Positions 1 to 6,739 of a stretch of DNA of 7,451 nt are shown one piece after another. The DNA is taken from NCBI GenBank assembly GCA_040758475.1, contig JBFLVN010000191.1, forward strand, positions 1-7,451, written 5' to 3'. Under the pieces are notes generated by a model. That model had not been told where the DNA came from, searched no databases, and saw nothing but the letters and a program-made list of their open reading frames with translations. This DNA is from JBFLVN01 sp040758475. GTDB taxonomy: Bacteria; JAGRBM01. The stretch's first letter is position 1; every line of letters starts with the position of its first letter. A program made the position numbers and the translations under genes.

Positions 1-1092
1 CTTCTGGAACGCGGGGGAACGCTTTTTCGCCATCGTCCGCCGGGCGAGGGCCTCGGCCCTATCGATCATCCGGTCGGCCTGGGGACTTGGAAGATTGCCG
101 AAGCCGTGGCCGTGGTTTTCGAGGAAGAGGAGTTCTACTTCTCCGCCCACGCGGCGGTAGGCTCGCGCGAAATTCTCCGTCATCTCATCGCTCATGTTGG
201 GGTCGTCGTGCCCCTGCTGGATGAGGATGGAGGGAAGGGCCTGGAACTCCCGGCGCTCGCAAATCCCCGTGGGGCTCGCTTCGATCATTTCGGCTTCGCT
301 CGAATACGCGCCATCATGAGCGGCGACGATGCTCGGATACTCGACCGCCTTGATAACGGAGAGCTTCCCGAAGGAATCGAGGGCGCGCTGGAGCCCCCAC
401 CCCACGGCGTTTCCGAGCCAGGGATTTTCCTCCCGGAGCTTTAAGACCCGCTCCATGATCGCGCTCGGATTCCCGAGGCGTCCGGGGCCGTGCTGGTTCT
501 TCGTCACGCCGCCGCCCCGCTCGACCCGGCGGCGGATGGCTTCGGTGATTTGTTTGGCCGCGAACTGAGTTAGCGGATCGAATCTCGCGCCCTTCACCAT
601 TTGATAGCGGGCCAGCACGTCCACGATCGGGTAGTTGGCGCAGACGAAATCAATGCCCGCGGGGGCGTCGTCGGGGGTATCCAGAGCCGGGGTCACCCGC
701 CCCCGCGGGTCATTGGGCTGCAATCCGAGAAGAAGGGAAAGATGGCCGCCCGTGGAGCCGCCGATGGCGCCCATCACGGAGGCGTCGGCGCCGATCTCCT
801 TCCCGTGGGCGTGGACCCAGCGGGAGGCGGCCCGCACGTCGCAGAGAAACGTGGGCCAGGGGTGATCGGGGGCGAGGCGGAAGTCGATCGAACAGACCGT
901 AAACCCTCGCCGCGCCAACTCCTGGCACCAGACGAAATCCACCTTGTGATCGAAGTGGGTCCAGGCGCCGCCGTGAATGTCCAAAAAGACGGGGAAATTC
1001 CCCTTGGCTTTGGGCTTGTTCACCCACAGGACGAGATCGCGCCCCTTCACCCGCGCGTAGGGAACTTCGAAGCTTTCGATGTCGTAACGCAT
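1..1092 (-). CDS. alpha/beta-hydrolase (carboxylesterase/lactonase-like), partial: C-terminus runs off the left edge
   Basis: Read directly, this frame is open from an ATG at 1092 to base 1 with no stop (364 codons), beginning MRYDIESFEVPYARVKGRDL. It has the hallmarks of an alpha/beta-hydrolase of the esterase (BD-FAE/hormone-sensitive-lipase-like) type: an oxyanion-hole motif HGGAW at residues 40-44, a nucleophile elbow GGSTGG with Ser113, a likely acid Asp297 in QGHDDPN, and a likely base His329 in NHGHGFG. The whole triad is therefore present, and the missing end is probably short. There is no signal peptide, so a cytoplasmic enzyme cleaving an ester, lactone or similar bond is inferred; the substrate is unknown. 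Ser113 and Asp297 are 184 residues apart, wider than usual, suggesting an enlarged cap. A purine-rich ribosome site (GGAGG, six bases before the ATG) supports the start. The gene has its own promoter, downstream of the operon terminator. A peptidase of the S9 type is a less likely alternative. Confidence 0.9.
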   Translation of the reverse strand, partial: MRYDIESFEVPYARVKGRDLVLWVNKPKAKGNFPVFLDIHGGAWTHFDHKVDFVWCQELARRGFTVCSIDFRLAPDHPWPTFLCDVRAASRWVHAHGKEIGADASVMGAIGGSTGGHLSLLLGLQPNDPRGRVTPALDTPDDAPAGIDFVCANYPIVDVLARYQMVKGARFDPLTQFAAKQITEAIRRRVERGGGVTKNQHGPGRLGNPSAIMERVLKLREENPWLGNAVGWGLQRALDSFGKLSVIKAVEYPSIVAAHDGAYSSEAEMIEASPTGICERREFQALPSILIQQGHDDPNMSDEMTENFARAYRRVGGEVELLFLENHGHGFGNLPSPQADRMIDRAEALARRTMAKKRSPAFQK

Positions 1093-1137
1093 GGCCCCCC
1101 TCCCTTTCGGTTGCCCGCCGTTCCGGGCGATGGGGAG

Positions 1138-1166
1138 AGAATATCCTTTCATTGAGCATTGTTCAA
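1138..1166 (-). promoter_or_regulatory. Predicted sigma70-type promoter of the hydrolase gene
   Basis: On the minus strand, TTGAAC (1166-1161) is followed by exactly 17 bases and then TATTCT (1143-1138). Each hexamer matches its sigma70 consensus at four of six positions. Transcription would start near 1131, giving a leader of about 40 bases before the ATG at 1092. The stretch just upstream (about 1172-1190) is very AT-rich and contains TATAAAAT; it could act as an UP-like element or as an alternative -10. This is a pattern match only. Confidence 0.5.
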
Positions 1167-1169
1167 TGA
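1149..1169. promoter_or_regulatory. Near-perfect 21-bp palindromic operator candidate
   Basis: Arms TCATTGA (1149-1155) and TCAATGA (1163-1169) are exact reverse complements around seven bases. Two inner pairs also match, so nine of ten base pairs about the centre at 1159 are symmetric. The site covers the -35 hexamer and part of the spacer of the predicted hydrolase promoter, which is where a repressor would block RNA polymerase. The ATTG...CAAT character and size suit a dimeric winged-helix (MarR) or TetR repressor. The MarR protein encoded 100 bp upstream is the obvious candidate, but the link is inferred. Confidence 0.6.
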
Positions 1170-1181
1170 GATATGCTCATT
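1153..1181. repeat. Two further inverted repeats overlapping the operator
   Basis: AATGAG (1165-1170) and CTCATT (1176-1181) form six-base inverted arms around five bases. Also, TGAGCAT (1153-1159) and ATGCTCA (1173-1179) form seven-base inverted arms around 13 bases. Both share bases with the 21-bp palindrome. They may be a second binding half-site or a consequence of one repeated TGAG/CTCA element. Confidence 0.4.
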
Positions 1182-1199
1182 ATTTTATAAAGTGTTGAA

Positions 1200-1242
1200 A
1201 TCACTAAAGAAAACGAAAGAGGCGGGCCAGAAGGCCCGCCTC
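1200..1242 (-). terminator. Rho-independent terminator closing the operon after the MarR gene
   Basis: A perfect 10-bp GC-rich stem (GAGGCGGGCC paired with GGCCCGCCTC, 1219-1242) encloses a four-base loop. Read on the minus strand, it is followed by a T-rich run (TCTTTCGTTTTCTTTAG). It begins 25 bases after the MarR stop codon at 1268. Tail and polarity fit termination of leftward transcription, separating the operon from the hydrolase gene. Confidence 0.85.
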
Positions 1243-1267
1243 GCATGCAACCCGGATGCTTTGGAAC

Positions 1268-1771
1268 TTACCCCGTCCCCTGCTTCTTGGAGGCGGGCTT
1301 TTCGGCGCGGGTGGCGTCGAAGGCGGCGAAGCGCTTTTCGATGGACCCTTCCACGCGGGCCAGAATTTGCGCGAGCTGGGTGCGCTCTTCCCGCGAGAGG
1401 TCTTGAAGGAGAAGCTTGAAAAAATCGAGGGGCGAGACGGGAAAGCTCTCGGCCACGTCGTCGGCTTTTTCCGTAAGCCGGAGTTTCACCGAGCGCCGGT
1501 CCGTCGAGCTCTGGATGCGCCGGACGAGCCCCGCCTTCTCCATCCGGTCGGCCAGACTGCTAACCGTGCTCTGGTTCAGGTGGAGCCGCTCGGCCAGCTG
1601 GGTGATGTTGATGGGCCCCGCCGCCCGAAGGGCGTGGATGGCCTGGTACTGGAGCATCGTAACGCCGTGGGACTGGGTAATGCGGTCCTGGCGCTTCCGC
1701 ACGTTGGCCACGAGGCGCACGATGCGGGCCACGATCTCGTCGAGCACTTCGCCGTTTTTTTCTTCCGTCAC
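1268..1771 (-). CDS. MarR-family transcriptional regulator
   Basis: This is a 167-residue protein of typical MarR length (usually 140-170). The winged helix-turn-helix lies at about residues 40-103: a GVTMLQYQAIHAL lead-in helix, the helix-turn-helix ITQLAERLHLNQSTVSSLADRM with recognition helix NQSTVSSLADRMEKAGL, and a wing with the family's Asp-Arg-Arg (DRR, 91-93) followed by LTEKA. Flanking N- and C-terminal helices should form the dimer interface. The start is GTG at 1771, chosen because GAGGAG lies eight bases upstream and the N-terminus then has normal length. The tail after about residue 153 (ATRAEKPASKKQGTG) is lysine/alanine-rich and probably disordered. It lies 38 bp after the monooxygenase stop, last in the operon, and is followed by a terminator. 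Such regulators usually repress a nearby catabolic gene set and are released by an aromatic or acyl-CoA ligand; the ligand here is unknown. Confidence 0.93.
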   Translation of the reverse strand: MTEEKNGEVLDEIVARIVRLVANVRKRQDRITQSHGVTMLQYQAIHALRAAGPINITQLAERLHLNQSTVSSLADRMEKAGLVRRIQSSTDRRSVKLRLTEKADDVAESFPVSPLDFFKLLLQDLSREERTQLAQILARVEGSIEKRFAAFDATRAEKPASKKQGTG

Positions 1772-1809
1772 GATGAAATCTCCTCAACTCTCCCCGGCGG
1801 GCGATCCTA

Positions 1810-2823
1810 CTACAGCCTCGGCGCCACTTCCTTCGCGAAGAGCTCCATGGAGCGCTTGATCTTCTCCGTGGGAAGGGCCCCGATATTGAAGCCCCCGATG
1901 AAATAATTCCCGCCCGATTCGACGAAGGGCTTTAGCTCCTGGACGATCCGGTCGGGCGTGCCGCACACGAAGGCCCCGATGTCCTCGCCCGAGAGGCGGC
2001 GCATCTTGTCCTCCCCCTCGGCCATCTGGATGCTCTTCAAAAGCCCTTCGACGAGCCGCTCGCCCCCGACCATGAAGGCGCTGATTGTTTTGATGAATGC
2101 CGGGCGGCCCACTTCCTGCGCCTCTTTTTCCGTGTCGGCCACGTAAATCCACTTGAAGAAAGGCACGGTCGCCTTCTTGGTGTTGACGCCGTTGTCCTGG
2201 AGAACCTTGATGTCCCGCTGGAACGCCTTGAGGGAGAACCCCGCCGTCGCGACGACGGTGTAGCCTTTTTGCGCCCCCCACTTGATGGAATCGGGCGTGG
2301 CCGTCGTCACCCAGATGTCGGGCTTGTGAAGGGGCTGGGGAACGACGATGGCGTCGTTGATCTCGTAATACTTCCCTTTGTGGGTGATGGGTTTGCCGCT
2401 CCAGGCGTTTTCCATCATCTCGCAGATTTCCTTGAGCCGCTCGCGATTGGTATCGATGTCGAGGCCGAGCTTCGCGAATTCGTATCCCCGGTACCCGGCG
2501 CCGCAACTGAAGACGAACCGCCCGCCCGAGAGGACGTCGATCATGGCGCAGTCTTCCGCGAGGCGGACCGGATTGGCCAGGGGCGAGACGATGACCTGGG
2601 GGGCGAGCTTGAGTTTGGTCGTCTTGGCGGCGAGGTATGCGAGAAAAATCTCCGTCCGGGGCATGATCCCGTAATGTTCGGAAAAATGGTGCTCGGCCGG
2701 GTGGGCCGCTTCGTACCCCAGTTTTTCGGCGTAGACGCACTCTTCCACGGCCTCGTCGTAGACCTGCTTTACCGATTTCATCTTGAGAGTCTCGAACAGA
2801 TGGAAAATTCCGCTGCGCAGCAT
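1810..2823 (-). CDS. Luciferase-like (LLM class) flavin-dependent monooxygenase
   Basis: This 337-residue protein has the (beta/alpha)8 bacterial-luciferase pattern. AEHHFSEHYG at residues 43-52 matches the EHHF segment of luciferase alpha subunits. PVRLAEDCAMIDVLSGGRF (85-103) is the family core, followed by CGAGYRGYEFAKLGLD (107-122), and a late CGTPDRI (287-293) is typical of the class. The EHHF and PVRxAED pattern favours reduced FMN over F420, but this is not certain. The family includes alkanal monooxygenases and type II Baeyer-Villiger enzymes, which oxygenate an aldehyde or ketone using FMNH2 supplied by a separate reductase. No reductase gene is in this window. The start at 2823 is preceded by AAGGAGGG about nine bases upstream. 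It lies 58 bp after the aldehyde dehydrogenase and 38 bp before the MarR gene. The substrate is not identifiable. Confidence 0.9.
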   Translation of the reverse strand: MLRSGIFHLFETLKMKSVKQVYDEAVEECVYAEKLGYEAAHPAEHHFSEHYGIMPRTEIFLAYLAAKTTKLKLAPQVIVSPLANPVRLAEDCAMIDVLSGGRFVFSCGAGYRGYEFAKLGLDIDTNRERLKEICEMMENAWSGKPITHKGKYYEINDAIVVPQPLHKPDIWVTTATPDSIKWGAQKGYTVVATAGFSLKAFQRDIKVLQDNGVNTKKATVPFFKWIYVADTEKEAQEVGRPAFIKTISAFMVGGERLVEGLLKSIQMAEGEDKMRRLSGEDIGAFVCGTPDRIVQELKPFVESGGNYFIGGFNIGALPTEKIKRSMELFAKEVAPRL

Positions 2824-2881
2824 TTCTCAAATCCCTCCTTAAATAGTCTCTTCCCCTTCGATGCCTTTTCGCCCGCGAGAC

Positions 2882-4366
2882 CTAGCTCAGGTCCACGTAG
2901 ACGTTTTTGACTTGAGTGAACTCTTCCAGAACGTTCTTGCCGCCCTCGCGCCCGAAACCCGATTGCTTGTAGCCGCCGAACGGGGCGCTGTTGGGAATCG
3001 TTCCCCAGGTGTTGATCCACACGATGCCGGCCTCGAGGGCGTGGGCGACCTTGTGGGCCTTCGTGATGTCGCTCGTCCAGACGCCGGCGGCGAGGCCGTA
3101 TTTCGAATCGTTGGCCCACTCGACCACTTCGTCGATCTTCTTGAAGGGCCAGACGTTCATGACGGGGCCGAAGATTTCTTCCTTCACCATCTCGGCGTCG
3201 GCGGGGGCTTCCTGGAAAATCGTGGGCTGGACGAAGTTCCCCTTGGCCAGGTCGCCGCTTTCGAGCCGCTCGCCGCCGTAGGCGAGTTTCGCTCCGGACT
3301 TTTTCCCGCGCTCGATAAAGCCCATGACCCGCTCGACCTGACGCTTTGCCACCAGGGGCCCCACGATCGTCCCCTTGGAGAGGGGATCGCCCACGGCAAG
3401 GCCTTTGGAAAAGCTTGCAAAGTTTTTCACCATCGTTTCATAGAGAGGTTCCTCGACGTACACGCGGGAACCCGCGGCGCAGGCCTGGCCCGTGAGGGCG
3501 AAGCAACCGAAGACCGATCCCATGGTGGCCTTGGTAGGATTGGCGTCCTTCAAAATGATGTTCGGCGATTTGCCCCCGAGTTCGAGGGCCACGGGCTTTA
3601 AGGTTTTCGCCGCCGCCGCGAGGACGTGCCTCGCCGTCTCGCCGCCGCCCGTGAAGGTCACTTTGTCTACGCCCGGATGCTCGCAGAGCATGCCGCCGAC
3701 TTTCCCATCCCCGGTAATCACGTTCACGACGCCTTTGGGGAAGCCCGCTTCGTGGGCGAGTTCGGCGAAGCGGAGGGCCGTGTAGCTGGCGAGTTCCGAG
3801 GGCTTGATGACGACGGCATTGCCTGTGCAAAGCGCGGGGCCGGCTTTCGATCCCAGGAACAGCATGGGCGTGTTCCAGGGGATGACGACCGCCACGACGC
3901 CGTAGGGCTCACGAAGGGTGTAATCGAAGTGCCCTTCGGACTGGCCCGTGAGGGGCACGACTTCGCCATAAAGCTTGTCCATCCACCCGGCGAAGTATTC
4001 CAAATTCCGGTAACAGGCTTTGACGGCGAAGCTCTTAGCCACCTGGAGCGGCATGCCCATGTTGAGGCTTTCGAGGCGCGCGAGTTCCTGCTCGTTTTGT
4101 TCGACGAGGGCCGCGAGTTTCAAAATGCAGTCGCGGCGCTTGTTGATGGAAAGTTTGCGCCAAGCCTTGTATCCCTCTCGGGCGGCTTTGACCGCGTCGT
4201 CCACGTCCTTCGCCGTCGATTGGGCGATCTTTCCGATTTCTCCGCCCGTGGCCGGGTCGGTCACGGGGTAGTGATCGCTCGTATCTCGCCATTCGCCGCT
4301 CACGTAGATCTTCGAGAAACGGGCGACGTTTAATTCCTGGATGGCCGCGCTGTGGTCGATGGGCAT
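2882..4366 (-). CDS. NAD(P)-dependent aldehyde dehydrogenase
   Basis: This is a full-length, 494-residue ALDH-superfamily enzyme that oxidises an aldehyde to the carboxylic acid in the cytoplasm. Visible landmarks are PWN (Asn165, transition-state stabilisation), KPSE (Lys188, cofactor ribose), a glycine loop FTGGGE (238-243), LELGGKSPN with general base Glu262, GQACAAGSR with nucleophile Cys296, and EEIFGPV with Glu397. The glycine loop reads GGGE where most relatives have GSxE, a mild change at the cofactor site. The N-terminus and the C-terminal oligomerisation strand are complete. The start at 4366 follows AAGGA eight bases upstream and lies 21 bp after the alcohol dehydrogenase stop, so the two probably act in sequence (alcohol to aldehyde to acid). 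Overall it resembles the broad betaine/phenylacetaldehyde dehydrogenase-like group; the exact substrate cannot be given. Confidence 0.95.
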   Translation of the reverse strand: MPIDHSAAIQELNVARFSKIYVSGEWRDTSDHYPVTDPATGGEIGKIAQSTAKDVDDAVKAAREGYKAWRKLSINKRRDCILKLAALVEQNEQELARLESLNMGMPLQVAKSFAVKACYRNLEYFAGWMDKLYGEVVPLTGQSEGHFDYTLREPYGVVAVVIPWNTPMLFLGSKAGPALCTGNAVVIKPSELASYTALRFAELAHEAGFPKGVVNVITGDGKVGGMLCEHPGVDKVTFTGGGETARHVLAAAAKTLKPVALELGGKSPNIILKDANPTKATMGSVFGCFALTGQACAAGSRVYVEEPLYETMVKNFASFSKGLAVGDPLSKGTIVGPLVAKRQVERVMGFIERGKKSGAKLAYGGERLESGDLAKGNFVQPTIFQEAPADAEMVKEEIFGPVMNVWPFKKIDEVVEWANDSKYGLAAGVWTSDITKAHKVAHALEAGIVWINTWGTIPNSAPFGGYKQSGFGREGGKNVLEEFTQVKNVYVDLS

Positions 4367-4387
4367 GGTGTTTTTCCTTGTGGATTT

Positions 4388-5512
4388 TCAGGCCGCGAGT
4401 TGAATGCTGGCCCGAGTCATTCCCTTGCCGGTCTTGGCAAACTGGTCGGCGTCGTTGAAAGCCTCGTTGATTTTGTCGAGGGAATACTTCACCGGCATGC
4501 TCCCGAGGGGATACTTGTCCTTGCAGCGCTTTAAGAAATCGAGGGCCTTCTTGAGAATCACGGGCGGATAGAGCGAAACGCCGATGATGGAGCGATTGCC
4601 GCCGACGAGGATCGAGGGATCTTCCTGGTACGAAGCCCGCGGCGTGATGTTGCCAAGGGTCAAGTACCTGCCACCCCGCCCCATCATGCGGACACCTTCC
4701 GGCATGACTTCGGCGCGGCCAACCACTTCGACGACCAAATCGGCCCCCCACCCTTCGGTGAGCTGAAGGACTTTGTTTGTGCGGGCTTTTCCATTGTCGA
4801 GTTCGCGGAGGTCGATCACCGCGTCGGCGCCCATCTTTTTCGCCATTTCGAGGCGCTCGGGAACGCCGTCGATCACGATGACTGTGGAGGCGCCCATCTC
4901 CCGCGCGACGGCCGTCGCGTAGAGCCCAAGGCCCCCCGCCCCCTGGATCACCACCGTCTCACCGAACTTCAAATCGGCTACGAGCAATCCGTGGACGACT
5001 TGGGAGAGGGCGCAATTCACGCCCGCCACCATTTCGTCGGTCAGATCGTCGTGGACTTTGAGAATCTTCTGGCCGGGGCTCACGTAGTAGTAATCGGCAA
5101 AGCCGCCCCAGAAGTGGGGCGCCTTGGCGACGGGACGCACAACCGTCATCAGCGACGTCATGCACTCATTCTCATCGCCCCGCAGGCACGCCTGGCAGTG
5201 GCCGCAGGAGGAATAATAGGAATAAACGATCCGGTCCCCTTCCTTGAGTGATTTGCCCAGGGCGTCTTTGGTTACGCCCTGCCCCAGCTTGTAGACCCGG
5301 CCCGTCATCTCGTGGCCCAGGATCACCGGCATTCCCCCTTTCCCAAAAGGGGGCGTCTCGCCGCGCCACATGTGGAGGTCCGAGCCGCAAATGTTCGTTT
5401 GAGAGAGTTTGACAAGCACCTGCCCCGGCTCCGGATCGGCCACGGGGAATTCCTTGAGTTGCATGGGTTCGCCCGTCTTATCGAAAAGGGCCGCCCGTCC
5501 GGTGAGTGCCAT
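4388..5512 (-). CDS. Zinc-dependent alcohol dehydrogenase (MDR superfamily)
   Basis: This is a complete, 374-residue medium-chain dehydrogenase. Catalytic zinc ligands are Cys42 (NICGSD), His67 with Glu68 (GHEMTG) and probably Cys167 (VNCALS). The structural zinc lobe is intact, with Cys103, Cys106, Cys109 and Cys117. The Rossmann domain has GAGGLG at 191-196 and an acidic Asp215 at the end of the second strand, which predicts NAD rather than NADP. It should oxidise an alcohol to an aldehyde or ketone (or the reverse) in the cytoplasm. The ribosome site (AAGGAGAAGGA) overlaps the stop codon of the preceding acyl-CoA dehydrogenase, 12 bp away, so the genes are transcribed together. Within MDR it could equally act on a polyol or a cyclic alcohol, or on a hydroxyacyl-CoA. 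Confidence 0.95.
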   Translation of the reverse strand: MALTGRAALFDKTGEPMQLKEFPVADPEPGQVLVKLSQTNICGSDLHMWRGETPPFGKGGMPVILGHEMTGRVYKLGQGVTKDALGKSLKEGDRIVYSYYSSCGHCQACLRGDENECMTSLMTVVRPVAKAPHFWGGFADYYYVSPGQKILKVHDDLTDEMVAGVNCALSQVVHGLLVADLKFGETVVIQGAGGLGLYATAVAREMGASTVIVIDGVPERLEMAKKMGADAVIDLRELDNGKARTNKVLQLTEGWGADLVVEVVGRAEVMPEGVRMMGRGGRYLTLGNITPRASYQEDPSILVGGNRSIIGVSLYPPVILKKALDFLKRCKDKYPLGSMPVKYSLDKINEAFNDADQFAKTGKGMTRASIQLAA

Positions 5513-5524
5513 TTTTCCTTCTCC

Positions 5525-6739
5525 TTATTCCGCCGTCCCGCTGTCGTAACTCGGAAGGTTCACGAGGCGCCGCGCGATCACCGTGCGCTGGACCTGCTGG
5601 GTCCCTTCCACGATGTCCATGGCCTTCACGTCCCGGTAGAGTTTTTCAACGTAGTGGTCGTTCCGAATGCCCGCGTCCCCCAGGATTTCGACGGCCGCCC
5701 GGCAGGCTTCGAGCGCCACGGGCGGGCAGTAGGCCTTGGCCATGGAGGCTTCGAGGGCGTTCGGAAGGTCGTGATCCAGAAGCCACGCCCCGCGCCAGGA
5801 GAGGAGCCGCCCCGTGTCGAGTTTGCGCTTCACGTCGGCGAGTTTCTCTTGCATGCGCCGGTAACGGGGAATGGGCCGGTTGATCTCGTAATTGTTCTTG
5901 ACGAACTCCCGCGCGTAGTCCCACGCGGCACGGCCCACGCCCACGGCCATGACGGCGACCAAGGCGCGGGAGGAATTGAAGGCGGCCATGGCCCCCTTGA
6001 AGCCTTCCTTCTTGTCGTAATACTCCTCGCCGCCCAAAAGATTTTCCTTGGGGACGCGGCAGTCCTGGAGCGTCAAAGTGCAGCTCTCGTAGGCTTTGAG
6101 GCCCATCTTCTTCTCGACGCGCGTCACGTCAAAGCCGGGGGTTCCCTTCTCGACCACAAAAGCCCGGTGCCCGGCGCGGCCGGAGGTTTTATCCACGGTC
6201 GCGAAAATCACGCACCACTCGGCGCGCTTCACGTTCGAGATGAAAGTCTTGGAGCCGTTCAGGACGTAATAATCACCGTCCTTCTTCGCCGTCGTCGCGA
6301 TGCGGGCCACGTCCGAACCGGCGCCGGGCTCCGTCATTCCGAAGGAACCCCAGTGGGGCTTTTTCTCGGCAAAAGGTTTCAGAAAACGTTCGCGCTGTTC
6401 GAGGGAACCCATCTTGAGGATGGGCGGCCCGCCGAGGCCCGGGCCGGGGAACGAGACGGCCACGCCCCGGTCCCAATAGGAAGCTTCCTCCGCAAAAAGC
6501 ACGGCCATGCGGCCCTGGGTTTTGGGGCCTTCCCGTTCCTTCTTTTCTTTCCCCTCGCGTTCCACGCCCAACGGTTTTACGAGCCCCATGTCGATGAGCT
6601 TTTGAAAGAACGGGTGATCGGGCGGGATGGGCTCGCCCTTCTGGTCGTATTCGATGCCGATGGGGCGGAGCATGCTCTTGCCGATCCCCCGGAGCATCTG
6701 GAGGAGCATCTGGCTGCGCTGATCGAGCGAGAGTTCCAT
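5525..6739 (-). CDS. Acyl-CoA dehydrogenase subunit with catalytic Glu (ACAD-A)
   Basis: This is a 404-residue acyl-CoA dehydrogenase. FGMTEPGAGSD (133-143) and YVLNGSKTFISN (158-169) are the flavin/substrate signatures of the middle domain. Arg258 and the closing DIVEGTQQVQRTVIAR carry the expected catalytic base, Glu378, and the Thr/Gln FAD contacts. Two other FAD contacts are altered: where MCAD has RxxF-G, this protein has FVKNNYEINRPI (279-290), apparently with a three-residue insertion and no Arg; the QILGGNG equivalent is EILGDAG (351-357). A longer reading frame continues upstream to 7036, but ATG 6739 is the real start: it has GGAG seven bases upstream, gives normal family length, and overlaps the upstream stop as TAATG, implying translational coupling. 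It introduces a 2,3-double bond into an acyl-CoA and passes electrons to electron-transfer flavoprotein. The acyl chain is unknown. Confidence 0.93.
   Translation of the reverse strand: MELSLDQRSQMLLQMLRGIGKSMLRPIGIEYDQKGEPIPPDHPFFQKLIDMGLVKPLGVEREGKEKKEREGPKTQGRMAVLFAEEASYWDRGVAVSFPGPGLGGPPILKMGSLEQRERFLKPFAEKKPHWGSFGMTEPGAGSDVARIATTAKKDGDYYVLNGSKTFISNVKRAEWCVIFATVDKTSGRAGHRAFVVEKGTPGFDVTRVEKKMGLKAYESCTLTLQDCRVPKENLLGGEEYYDKKEGFKGAMAAFNSSRALVAVMAVGVGRAAWDYAREFVKNNYEINRPIPRYRRMQEKLADVKRKLDTGRLLSWRGAWLLDHDLPNALEASMAKAYCPPVALEACRAAVEILGDAGIRNDHYVEKLYRDVKAMDIVEGTQQVQRTVIARRLVNLPSYDSGTAE

Noticed and set aside
106..1155. Several plus-strand open frames (for example 106-444 and 601-1155) across the left end
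   Set aside because: They lie opposite the hydrolase frame, which is open throughout and carries a complete catalytic triad. They match no family.
1159..1419. Plus-strand open frame of 86 codons starting in the promoter/operator region
   Set aside because: It runs through the terminator hairpin and the antisense of the MarR gene, has no evident ribosome site, and becomes Arg/Ala-rich noise.
1784..2830. Minus-strand open frame of 348 codons nearly coextensive with the monooxygenase gene
   Set aside because: It is a shifted frame of the luciferase-like gene, very rich in Arg, Gly and His, with no family motif. The 337-residue frame carries the EHHF and PVRxAED signatures.
2846..2881. Inverted GTCTC/GAGAC in the 58-bp gap between aldehyde dehydrogenase and monooxygenase
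   Set aside because: The arms are only five bases and 26 bases apart, with no T-run; this is within chance expectation. The gap otherwise holds only a good ribosome site.
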